NCBI GenBank assembly: GCA_003140915.1
Contig: PLLI01000062.1
Span: 7,125-14,969 of the forward strand
DNA: 7,845 nt
Direction: 5' to 3'
Source of the DNA: Candidatus Omnitrophota bacterium
GTDB taxonomy: Bacteria > Omnitrophota > Gorgyraeia > 2-01-FULL-45-10
Part shown: one piece after another, positions 1 through 6,184 of the stretch
Layout: the number at the start of each line of letters is the position of its first letter
Position numbering within the stretch: position 1 is the first letter of the stretch
Made by a program: the position numbers and the translations under genes
Notes under the pieces: model-generated
Databases searched by the model: none
What the model was told of the DNA's origin: nothing
Seen by the model: only the letters and a program-made list of their open reading frames with translations

Positions 1-69
1 CGCCATAAGGTATCGAAATTTTACAACAGTCGCTTCGGCGGCGCACAAAAGTTCCGCTATCTGAGGCAT
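1..69 (-). other. Open reading frame running off the left edge, possible gene start
   Basis: An ATG at 67-69 on the minus strand opens 23 codons without a stop to the window edge, beginning MPQIAELLCAAEA. It has no Shine-Dalgarno sequence. A weak AT-rich box (TAAAAT) lies just upstream. It falls inside the repeat cluster, and the plus strand is open here too (about 45 codons to a stop at 136-138), so either frame may be chance. I recognise no family. It is listed because a downstream gene could begin here. Confidence 0.15.
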
Positions 70-94
70 CGAAAAATTTTATCAGAGTGGCAGG

Positions 95-116
95 AAAAAA
101 GAGTCAGTCTCACTCT
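95..116 (-). terminator. Possible weak intrinsic terminator of the operon
   Basis: Read on the minus strand, a short stem AGAGT/ACTCT (plus 112-116 and 100-104) with a 7-nt loop is followed at once by a run of T (plus 95-100 is all A). The stem has only five pairs and lies about 245 nt beyond the last operon stop codon, so this is tentative. It is the only hairpin plus T-run that I see downstream of the operon inside the window. Confidence 0.3.
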
Positions 117-280
117 ATTAAATCACGCCTCGATCTAATTCAGATAGTGGTTACCAGTTTAGTTTTACTCCGCGCAAAATCGTCTATGTAAATTTTCGAT
201 TCCTGCTGAAAGGGATCCCCCGAGGGGCGCGTGCCGAGCAGGGCGTAAAACTTCGAGCAGATGCGAGAAGTTTTTTCGCA

Positions 281-308
281 GCGAAATTTTACATGGTTAA
301 AATTTCGC
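281..308. repeat. Perfect AT-rich inverted repeat, 11-bp arms
   Basis: Arms GCGAAATTTTA (281-291) and TAAAATTTCGC (298-308) are exact reverse complements around a 6-nt loop. A further complementary pair, TCGCA (276-280) and TGCGA (313-317), flanks it with a 4-nt bulge. No T-tract follows on either strand, so it is not a standard terminator. It sits at the junction between the two GC-rich hairpin copies and may be where two repeat units meet head to head. Confidence 0.7.
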
Positions 309-316
309 GTCCTGCG

Positions 317-342
317 AGGCACCGCCCCGAGAGGGGATGCCT
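317..342. repeat. GC-rich hairpin just after the serine hydrolase gene
   Basis: AGGCA (317-321) pairs with TGCCT (338-342), and CCCC (325-328) pairs with GGGG (333-336) around a GAGA loop, which is a GNRA-type tetraloop on the plus strand. The hairpin starts 18 nt past the stop codon of the minus-strand hydrolase gene. On the minus strand it lacks a following T-run, so it more likely protects the mRNA 3' end or belongs to the repeat element than terminates transcription by itself. Confidence 0.5.
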
Positions 343-359
343 TAAGGAATCGAAAACTC

Positions 360-1271
360 TCAGAATCCGCTGTAATAGTTGTAGGTGAGGAGCGACAGGC
401 GCGAAATGAGGCGTTTTGACGGGCGGGCGGTGGTATATTCATGTTTGGTCAGGACGCATATCATAAAATCGCCCTTGGGGGTATAGACTATGCCGACATC
501 GTGGCAGACGCCGTTCTCGAGGCCGGTCTTGTGGGCGACTGTTATGTCGTGGGGCAATTTTTTAGGTATCCGGTCGTTTATCTTCTGCTCAGCCAAAAGT
601 TCCAGGCATTTTTTCGAAATACTTTTGCTTAAGAATTCCCCTCGGTAAAGCCGTTCTAAAATGTCCGCCATGTCCCCGACGGTGGTGTAGTTCTCTATCC
701 CGTCTTTTCTCAATCTGAAATCCATCATCTTGCGGGCGAGGTTTGTATGCTTCAATCCGAATTTCAAGAAATACCGGTTAAGCTCATCGAGGCCGAGCCT
801 GTCGATGAGCATGTTCGCGGCTGTATTGTCGCTTTCGGTGATCATGGGATAGATCAGGTCTGCTATCTTGTAATTGGAACCGGCGCTGCCATTCTTCACC
901 AATCCGGAACCGCTGACTTTATCGGATCGTTTCAACTCTATCGTGTCGCTGAATTTAATTTTACCCTCTTCGACAGCGGCGAAATAAGCAAGCATGATGG
1001 GGATCTTTACGAGGCTCGCTGAGGGGATCGGCATATCCCGGTTGGCTTCGATCTGCCAATCCATATCCAGGTCCTTTATAACAATGGCAACGTCGCCCCT
1101 GTAGCCGGCCGTAGCTTTCTTTACGTATTCTTTGAGCCTGGCCCACGAGGCAGTTCGAGCCTCTATATTTTGCCTGCGGCTTACCGGCTTACTCTTGCAA
1201 AGATTATAGGAAACTATCCCTGCAACGGCTAACGGGATGGCGATAGCCGCTATTAAAATTATCTTCTTCAT
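360..1271 (-). CDS. Class A beta-lactamase-fold serine hydrolase, membrane-anchored or exported
   Basis: This 303-residue protein has an N-terminal hydrophobic segment (about residues 3-21), a signal peptide or anchor, followed by a periplasmic penicillin-recognising fold. The motifs of the family are present: SxxK with Ser86 and Lys89 (in PSASLVK), SDN at 147-149, and KTG at 248-250. The omega-loop ExxLN with the deacylating Glu166 of true class A beta-lactamases is not visible; the region reads ARKMMDFRLRKDGIENYTT (179-197). This MMD form is typical, in my recollection, of the 'Beta-lactamase2' serine hydrolases, whose substrates are mostly unknown. An acyl-enzyme or peptidoglycan-peptide role is therefore more likely than antibiotic hydrolysis (inference). 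It is the last gene of the operon, 21 nt after the helical repeat gene. No Shine-Dalgarno is visible in that spacer, so translation may depend on coupling. The start is supported by the MKKIILIAAIA signal sequence. Confidence 0.88.
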   Translation of the reverse strand: MKKIILIAAIAIPLAVAGIVSYNLCKSKPVSRRQNIEARTASWARLKEYVKKATAGYRGDVAIVIKDLDMDWQIEANRDMPIPSASLVKIPIMLAYFAAVEEGKIKFSDTIELKRSDKVSGSGLVKNGSAGSNYKIADLIYPMITESDNTAANMLIDRLGLDELNRYFLKFGLKHTNLARKMMDFRLRKDGIENYTTVGDMADILERLYRGEFLSKSISKKCLELLAEQKINDRIPKKLPHDITVAHKTGLENGVCHDVGIVYTPKGDFMICVLTKHEYTTARPSKRLISRLSLLTYNYYSGF

Positions 1272-1292
1272 GGATTTATGGATGGATAGGCC

Positions 1293-1838
1293 CTATTTCA
1301 TTTCGGATTTTTTCTGTTCCTGTTGTGCCTGGAAAAATTTCTTGGCAGCTTCTTTCTGCGCGGCAAAATGAGCTTTCAGCGTCTTCTCCTTTTCTCCCGG
1401 TGTCATCCGCGGATCGTTCTCCACCTTCCGGAAGAATGCTATATTCTCGGAGTGCTGCTTATCATGGAAGGCGACGCTCTCCCGATATTGTTGTTCCATA
1501 AAATCGATCTCTTCGGTTTTTTGCGCATCGGTAAGTTTCGAATTCTTTACAAGCCCATCGCGCAGGTAGGCCATGTTCTCTTCGTGTATTTTATGGTTGA
1601 ATGCCTTGCGCGAAGCATATTGCGCGTTTTGATACTCTATCGTGGCAGCAGTCTTCTCGGCGGGCAATTTATCTTTTATGCTTTGGCGGAATTTTACATC
1701 CTCTTTTTTCTGCTCTTCCCTGAAGGCCTGTATCTTCGCTTTCTGCCGCGCGTTGAATGACTGGCCTTCCTGGGCTAAAATAAGATTTGAACCGATAAAC
1801 AAAAATGCCGCAACGATCACTAATATTTTCCTGGCCAT
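1293..1838 (-). CDS. Exported helical protein with about three tandem 44-residue repeats
   Basis: This 181-residue protein starts with a clear signal peptide (residues 1-23, probable cut after LILAQ or nearby). The rest is highly charged, rich in Lys, Glu and Gln, and has almost no Gly or Pro, so it should be alpha-helical. Three units can be aligned by eye at about 28-73, 74-117 and 118-162, with a fourth partial unit at the C-terminus. Each has an AF-x(7-8)-EN/ED-x-x-[FY] stretch, then L/M-[TP]-x-x-x-K and a Gln-rich end. Units 2 and 3 carry near-identical HKIHEEN and DKQHSEN cores. The LTDAQ and MTPGEK turns recall the LTxxQ motif of Spy/CpxP periplasmic chaperones, but I do not claim homology. 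There is no cysteine. GAAGGG (1843-1848) is a fair ribosome site. It is 18 nt after mgtA and 21 nt before the hydrolase gene. Function is unknown; a periplasmic chaperone, scaffold or adaptor is possible. Confidence 0.85.
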   Translation of the reverse strand: MARKILVIVAAFLFIGSNLILAQEGQSFNARQKAKIQAFREEQKKEDVKFRQSIKDKLPAEKTAATIEYQNAQYASRKAFNHKIHEENMAYLRDGLVKNSKLTDAQKTEEIDFMEQQYRESVAFHDKQHSENIAFFRKVENDPRMTPGEKEKTLKAHFAAQKEAAKKFFQAQQEQKKSEMK

Positions 1839-1842
1839 ATTT

Positions 1843-1848
1843 CCCTTC
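1843..1848 (-). promoter_or_regulatory. Ribosome binding site for the helical repeat gene
   Basis: GAAGGG on the minus strand, 4 nt before the ATG, lies in the 18-nt gap after mgtA. It is one of only two clear SD-like sites in the window, the other being that of the small exported protein. Confidence 0.6.
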
Positions 1849-1856
1849 TCCGGCTT

Positions 1857-4427
1857 TTACTCATAGCCGTATTTTTTGATGAACCAACTTTTCACAAACT
1901 GCACCATGAATAAATAAGCAATAATTATGATCAGCAGTGCCAGAAAATAACCCGGAGGCGGCTGGACGAAACCAAAATATCTCCCTAGCGGCGTGAACGG
2001 TATGAAGAGAGCTATCGTAACTATATATATCGAAGTGAACAATAAAAATTGGCTGGGTTTAGATTCGATGAACGGGATCTTGCCGGTCCGGATGATATGG
2101 ATGACCAGCGTCTGGGTGCAGAGAGATTCCAGGAACCAGCCGGTGTTGAAGAGAGGCTGCGGCGCATGAAAGATCCACAATAAAACCCCGAAGGTCACGA
2201 AATCGAATATGGAGCTGATGGGCCCTATGAGAATTATGAATTTCTTTATATAATCGATGTTCCAGGGCCTTTCTTTCAGGACATACTCCTTATCCACCTC
2301 GTCCGAAGGGATGGCTACCTGCGAGACATCGTAAAGAAAGTTATTCAACAGTATCTGGATGGGCAGCATCGGCAGGAACGGAAGGAACAGGCTCGCGCCC
2401 GTCATGCTGAACATGTTGCCGAAATTCGAGCTCGCGCCCATCTTTATATACTTGAGAATATTCCCGAAGGTTTTCCTGCCCTCTATTACTCCGTCCTCGA
2501 GCACCATCAGGCTCTTCTTGAGAAGGATTATGTCTGCGGATTCTTTGGCGATATCGACTGCATTATTTACCGATATCCCCACATCCGCCGCCTTCAATGC
2601 AGGCGCGTCATTTATGCCATCCCCCAGAAAACCTACGGTACGGTTATTTCTGTGCAGGGCATGGATTATCCTCTCTTTCTGTAAAGGGGCAAGCCTGGCA
2701 AAAACGGATGTTGTCTTTACCAGCTCTTGGAGCTCCTGGTCGCTTGCTTTTTCTATCGCCTCGCCGGTTACCAACCCCTTGACATCGATGCCTACTTCGC
2801 TGCATATCTTCTTTGTCACCAGTTCATTATCGCCCGTCAGGACTTTGAACTCGACCCCTAAGCTCCTTAATGTTTCAATGGCTTTTTTGGCTGTCGGCTT
2901 TGGAGGATCCAAAAACGCGATGTAACCTTTAAGGATCAACCCCTCCTCGTCTTCCTTAGAATAGACCTCTTTTTTATTATCAAAATCTTTATACGCGACG
3001 GCCAATACCCGGAAACCTTCCGAACTCAAGTAATCGAATTCCGTCTTCAGGTCCGTAAGTATCAGTTGCTCCATGTCGAGTATTTCGCCTTCCAGCTCAT
3101 ATTTCGAGCATCTTTTGAATATCTCTTCCGGAGCGCCTTTTGAGATTATTCTGTGTTTAGCACCTATCTCCACGACTACCGACATTATCTTGCGAGAGAA
3201 ATCGAACGGGACTTCGTCGATCTTCTTATACTGGTTGGTCGGAGGATTTTCACATCTCAAGACTGCCCTGTCCAGGATATTTTTCAATCCGGTCTGATAA
3301 GAGCTGTTCAAATAGGCCAGTTCCAGGACACCCCTGTCCTCGTTCCTGACCACATCGCAATATTTTTCCAATACGATCTTATCCAGGGTAAGCGTGCCGG
3401 TCTTATCCGTGCAGAGCACGTCCATGGCCCCAAAGTTCTGGATGGAGTTGAGCCGTTTTACGATAACCTGTTTTTTGGACATGGCTATCGCGCCTTTGGA
3501 AAGATTTACCGCGACCAGCATCGGAAGCATTTCCGGAGTCAGCCCCACCGCGACGGCCAACGAGAATAGAAAGGCCTGCACAAGGTCATGTTTCGACAAA
3601 GCATTTATGAGAAAGATGACGACGACCAGGACGAGCATCAGGCGTATCATGAGCCACGTGAACCTGCGGATCCCCTTGTCAAAGCCGGTCTCTACGACAA
3701 TGCCGGCCAGGCGGCGGGAAAGTTCGCCGAATTGAGTGGCAAGACCCGTCTTCACGACTACGCCGAGTCCCGTTCCGCTCACTACGCTTGAGCCCATGAA
3801 AGCGATGTTCGTCAGATCAGAAGCGGAATTACTTTTACTCTGTATTGGAGCGGCCATTTTTTCTATCGGGAAAGATTCGCCTGTTAACGATGCTTGATTG
3901 ATAAATAGGTCTTTACAGGAGATGATGCGCAAGTCGGCCGGTATCATATCTCCCGCAAACAGGTCCACTATGTCGCCGGGGACTATTTCCCTTATCTTCA
4001 ATTCCCGTGCCTTCCCGTTCCTATAGACAGTCGCGGTGGCGCGGACCATTTCGCTCAATTTTTCGGCTTCTTTCCCGGCGCGGTATTCCTGTATAAAGGA
4101 TAGAAATACGCTCATGATCGCCATAAGGATAACGAGGAGCGCTTCTATCTTTTCACCGAAGAAGAGGGAAAAGGCGGCGATGACCAAGAGGACGATGACC
4201 AGAGGATTGAGGAACTTGGAAAGGATCTGGATGAGCACGGTCCTCTTCTGTTTCTTCGCGGGCTCATTAAAGCCGTATTCCTCAAGGCGTTCCTGCGCCT
4301 CCTGCTCGCTAAGGCCCTTCTGAGAGGTCTTAAGGCGCTCGAAGATAAGCTCCGGAGAGGATCCTATATAGTCAAAATCCCAACTCTGCGGCTTTTTCCT
4401 GCCGTTCGTCATATTTTTATTACTCAT
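1857..4427 (-). CDS. mgtA: Magnesium-translocating P-type ATPase (P3B, MgtA/MgtB type)
   Basis: This 856-residue inner-membrane pump imports Mg2+ with ATP hydrolysis. It is complete and close to the roughly 900 residues of E. coli MgtA. Visible parts: N-terminal cation-ATPase domain (about 15-60), TM1-2 (about 65-115), actuator domain with TGES (182-185), TM3-4 with the P3B signature TPEMLP (297-302), phosphorylation site DKTGT with Asp341, nucleotide domain with KGAPE (430-434), TGD (531-533), hinge GDGIND (602-607), and TM5-10 including LLNNFLYD (693-700). The stretch YLNS-YQTGLKN (372-383) also matches MgtA. These features separate it from Ca2+ and Na+/K+ pumps. It starts 6 nt after the permease stop with no SD before the ATG, so translational re-initiation is likely. 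No mgtL-like leader can fit directly upstream, unlike enteric mgtA, so Mg2+ control would have to act at the operon promoter or elsewhere. A start at Met6 is also possible. Confidence 0.97.
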   Translation of the reverse strand: MSNKNMTNGRKKPQSWDFDYIGSSPELIFERLKTSQKGLSEQEAQERLEEYGFNEPAKKQKRTVLIQILSKFLNPLVIVLLVIAAFSLFFGEKIEALLVILMAIMSVFLSFIQEYRAGKEAEKLSEMVRATATVYRNGKARELKIREIVPGDIVDLFAGDMIPADLRIISCKDLFINQASLTGESFPIEKMAAPIQSKSNSASDLTNIAFMGSSVVSGTGLGVVVKTGLATQFGELSRRLAGIVVETGFDKGIRRFTWLMIRLMLVLVVVIFLINALSKHDLVQAFLFSLAVAVGLTPEMLPMLVAVNLSKGAIAMSKKQVIVKRLNSIQNFGAMDVLCTDKTGTLTLDKIVLEKYCDVVRNEDRGVLELAYLNSSYQTGLKNILDRAVLRCENPPTNQYKKIDEVPFDFSRKIMSVVVEIGAKHRIISKGAPEEIFKRCSKYELEGEILDMEQLILTDLKTEFDYLSSEGFRVLAVAYKDFDNKKEVYSKEDEEGLILKGYIAFLDPPKPTAKKAIETLRSLGVEFKVLTGDNELVTKKICSEVGIDVKGLVTGEAIEKASDQELQELVKTTSVFARLAPLQKERIIHALHRNNRTVGFLGDGINDAPALKAADVGISVNNAVDIAKESADIILLKKSLMVLEDGVIEGRKTFGNILKYIKMGASSNFGNMFSMTGASLFLPFLPMLPIQILLNNFLYDVSQVAIPSDEVDKEYVLKERPWNIDYIKKFIILIGPISSIFDFVTFGVLLWIFHAPQPLFNTGWFLESLCTQTLVIHIIRTGKIPFIESKPSQFLLFTSIYIVTIALFIPFTPLGRYFGFVQPPPGYFLALLIIIIAYLFMVQFVKSWFIKKYGYE

Positions 4428-4433
4428 ACGTAT

Positions 4434-5816
4434 TTATCTATAGACCGGAATGAATGAGAGGGCCGCCCAGACGACGATCATGGTCAGTACGCCCGTCGTC
4501 AGTCCTATGCCGAACCATCTCATGAAGGTCATGCGTATATTCTTCTCTTTCTCGAGGATGCCGAGAGCGACAATATTGGCGGTGGAGCCCACCAACGTAA
4601 TGTTACCGCCCAGGCATCCGCCGAACAAAAGCGCCCACCATAGCGCCTGCGAGTTTATGCCGATAGCCTTGAAACTTTGCACAACCGGTATGATGGCCGC
4701 GACCAGCACGACATTGTCGAGGACCGCGGAACCGATGCCCGCTATCCACAGTATAGCGCCTGTCAATATACTCAGGCTGCCGCTCGTAATGGCCATTAAA
4801 TGCTTCGCCAGCACGTCTGTCGCACCGGTATATTGAATGGTCCCGGCCTGGGCGAAGAGAAACAGGAAGAAAAGGAGCGTCCACCATTCCACGTCGTGCT
4901 CGATATGTTTCCTGGCATTTTTCTGTTTCCATACGAAGACGGCGCCGCATGAAAGGAGCGGAACGGCAAGAAGTATGGTATTCGTGCCCAGCCCCCACAG
5001 TATCTCGAGGCGATGATGGAGCGCTATGAAAAGAATGGTTGCGCCGAATATCGCGAGGCTTATCTTGAGATCCTTGCTGAAGACGACGGGCTTTTCCATT
5101 GCAACGATCTTTTTTTCGTTGAAGTTCCGTATCTTTTCGTCAAAATCTTTAAGCGCCTTCCTGTACCATACCATCGAGACACCGATAGTCACCGCAAGGC
5201 ATAACGCGGATATGGGAGCCGCTTTTATTATGAAATCCTCGAACGTCAGGGCCGATTTGGTAGCGATCAATATGCCGATGGGATTGCCGAGAACGGTTGC
5301 CGAGCTTCCTATGTTGGTGGCCAGGACCGATGTGATCAGGAACGGCACGGGGTCTATCTCGAGGCGATCGCATATCTCCAGGACGGCCACTATCATGAAT
5401 ATTATCGACGTGACCTCGTCTACAAGCGATGCCATGACGGCCGAGACGACGGAAAGGATTATTATGAATTTACGGGCGTTCAGGCGTTTTGCGCCCAGGA
5501 GAAGGTGCGATATTATGTTGAAGAAGCCGTTCTCCTTTAAAAGCCCCACAAGGACCATCATGCAGGCGAGAAACAGGATTACTTCCAAAGAGGCGAACCT
5601 TATAAAATGCTCGACGTCTATCGTCCGCGTTACCAGAAGCAGCGCGGAACCCAGAAACGCGAAACTGAGACGGAAATCCCAGAAGAATAGCGTCCCCAGT
5701 ATCGACGCGGAGAATATGGATATCGCGAAAGCCTGCTGAAAGTTCAGGCCAAAGCCTCTCGCCGCGAGTCCGAGGAGCAAGGCTATCGATATGAGTGCTG
5801 CAAATCTTTTTACCAT
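4434..5816 (-). CDS. ArsB/NhaD-type (IT superfamily, CitMHS-like) membrane permease
   Basis: This 460-residue integral membrane protein has about eleven hydrophobic segments and a central polar loop (about 219-250). It shows the inverted two-half design of the ion transporter superfamily. In the first half, LVDEVTS (131-137) precedes NIGSSATVLGNP (168-179). In the second half, VLDNV (365-369) precedes GGCLGGNITLVGSTAN (399-414). These paired Asp and GN/NIG re-entrant motifs are typical of NhaD Na+/H+ antiporters, ArsB arsenite permeases and the P-protein/YbiR group. The substrate cannot be read from the sequence. There are no ars genes nearby, which argues against arsenite, and the MgtA partner suggests a cation or proton-coupled role (inference). 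It is the first gene of the operon, 6 nt before mgtA. The ATG has no SD, and a TATAAT box lies only 10 nt upstream, so the mRNA may be leaderless or nearly so. Confidence 0.9.
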   Translation of the reverse strand: MVKRFAALISIALLLGLAARGFGLNFQQAFAISIFSASILGTLFFWDFRLSFAFLGSALLLVTRTIDVEHFIRFASLEVILFLACMMVLVGLLKENGFFNIISHLLLGAKRLNARKFIIILSVVSAVMASLVDEVTSIIFMIVAVLEICDRLEIDPVPFLITSVLATNIGSSATVLGNPIGILIATKSALTFEDFIIKAAPISALCLAVTIGVSMVWYRKALKDFDEKIRNFNEKKIVAMEKPVVFSKDLKISLAIFGATILFIALHHRLEILWGLGTNTILLAVPLLSCGAVFVWKQKNARKHIEHDVEWWTLLFFLFLFAQAGTIQYTGATDVLAKHLMAITSGSLSILTGAILWIAGIGSAVLDNVVLVAAIIPVVQSFKAIGINSQALWWALLFGGCLGGNITLVGSTANIVALGILEKEKNIRMTFMRWFGIGLTTGVLTMIVVWAALSFIPVYR

Positions 5817-5826
5817 ATGATGATAT

Positions 5827-5855
5827 ATTATATAACCTTATTAATAAAAAATCCA
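5827..5855 (-). promoter_or_regulatory. Promoter of the permease-mgtA operon
   Basis: On the minus strand a perfect TATAAT (5827-5832) is preceded 17 nt upstream by TGGATT (5850-5855), a weak -35 matching TTGACA at three positions. The -35 overlaps the 3' arm of the upstream terminator. The expected transcription start is about 5819-5821, only 3-5 nt before the permease ATG at 5816. Confidence 0.5.
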
Positions 5856-5886
5856 GACTTTGTTAGGACAAAAATCTGGATTTTTT
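5846..5886. terminator. Strong bidirectional intrinsic terminator
   Basis: Arms of 12 bp, AAAAAATCCAGA (5846-5857) and TCTGGATTTTTT (5875-5886), are perfectly complementary. An inner stem TTTGT/ACAAA (5859-5863 and 5868-5872) closes on a TAGG loop. A T-run follows the stem on both strands. On the minus strand it ends the transcript of the small exported protein and separates it from the permease operon. Confidence 0.9.
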
Positions 5887-5894
5887 ACTGTAAC

Positions 5895-5915
5895 CGTCCT
5901 CTTGTGCCGCGGACG
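5895..5915. terminator. Accessory hairpin right after the small-protein stop codon
   Basis: CGTCC (5895-5899) pairs with GGACG (5911-5915) around an 11-nt loop, 2 nt past the stop codon at 5918-5920. It has no T-run of its own and sits just upstream of the strong terminator on the minus strand, so it probably stabilises the mRNA end. Confidence 0.4.
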
Positions 5916-5917
5916 TT

Positions 5918-6172
5918 TTACTTTGCTATCTCGACCTTCCCTGAATTATCGGTGACGAGAGGCGTCGTATTGCCCAGCGGGTTCGTTACCTTCATCCTCG
6001 GCGCCTTTGTTGCAGTTCCGGCGGCCGCAGATTTCGACGCGCAGGGCTTGCACTCTTTACCCCAGTTCTGTATGCACTTGCTCATATCGTTGAATACCGA
6101 TTCGGCGCAAGCAGGTAGTGCGCTAGCTACAAGCGCTACAACAGCTATAAGAACTACTATGTACTTTTTCAT
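5918..6172 (-). CDS. Small exported cysteine-containing protein, unknown function
   Basis: I place the start at 6172, giving 84 residues, not at the in-frame ATG at 6199. The 6172 ATG follows AGGAGG with 6-nt spacing and begins a normal signal peptide, MKKYIVVLIAVVALVASALPACA. Signal peptidase I could cut after ACA; LPAC is an imperfect lipobox (Pro at -2), so a lipoprotein is possible but less likely. The mature part of about 60 residues has three Cys in KC-x(8)-C-x-x-C near its N-terminus, then an Ala/Thr/Lys-rich tail. The spacing is not a heme CxxCH site (no His). A disulfide-linked or metal-binding role is speculation. It has its own promoter and structured leader upstream and a strong terminator downstream, so it is a single-gene unit. 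I recognise no family. Confidence 0.72.
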   Translation of the reverse strand: MKKYIVVLIAVVALVASALPACAESVFNDMSKCIQNWGKECKPCASKSAAAGTATKAPRMKVTNPLGNTTPLVTDNSGKVEIAK

Positions 6173-6178
6173 ACTGCT

Positions 6179-6184
6179 CCTCCT
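6179..6184 (-). promoter_or_regulatory. Shine-Dalgarno that fixes the small-protein start
   Basis: AGGAGG on the minus strand with a 6-nt spacer before the ATG at 6170-6172. It lies inside the longer frame that starts at 6199, which has no SD of its own, so the shorter protein is preferred. Confidence 0.8.

Larger units (their letters stand above)
1..359. repeat. Cluster of short palindromic repeats (non-coding 3' region)
   Basis: This stretch has no convincing complete gene. A word close to ATCGAAATTTTAC occurs six times in both orientations: plus strand near 12-24, 68-81, 282-292 and 349-356, and minus strand near 187-200 and 299-309. A 109-bp unit (186-294) is bounded by inverted repeats ATGTAAATTTTCG and CGAAATTTTACAT, which match at 12 of 13 positions. 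GC-rich hairpins sit between the AT-rich words. The minus-strand sequence of 193-240 resembles the plus-strand sequence of 313-356. This is the style of REP, MITE-like or Rickettsia-palindrome-like elements, but I cannot assign a named family. It lies directly after the last gene of the operon, a usual place for such elements. Whether it is one composite element or several is unclear from one window. Confidence 0.6.

Noticed and set aside
1..359. CRISPR array
   Set aside because: The repeated word is short, occurs in both orientations and has irregular spacing, and no cas gene is present.
140..442. 100-codon minus-strand open frame after the serine hydrolase
   Set aside because: Its first third overlaps the 3' end of the hydrolase gene in another frame and the rest is palindromic repeat. 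It has no SD and no recognisable domain.
2359..2925. 188-codon plus-strand open frame
   Set aside because: It is fully antisense to the conserved hinge and nucleotide-binding region of mgtA; a shadow of that gene's codon bias.
4428..4433. mgtL-type Mg2+-sensing leader before mgtA
   Set aside because: Only 6 nt separate the permease stop from the mgtA ATG, so no leader or leader peptide can fit.
5026..5739. 237-codon plus-strand open frame
   Set aside because: It is antisense to the permease; its Arg/Ser/Thr-rich composition is that of a complement of hydrophobic codons.
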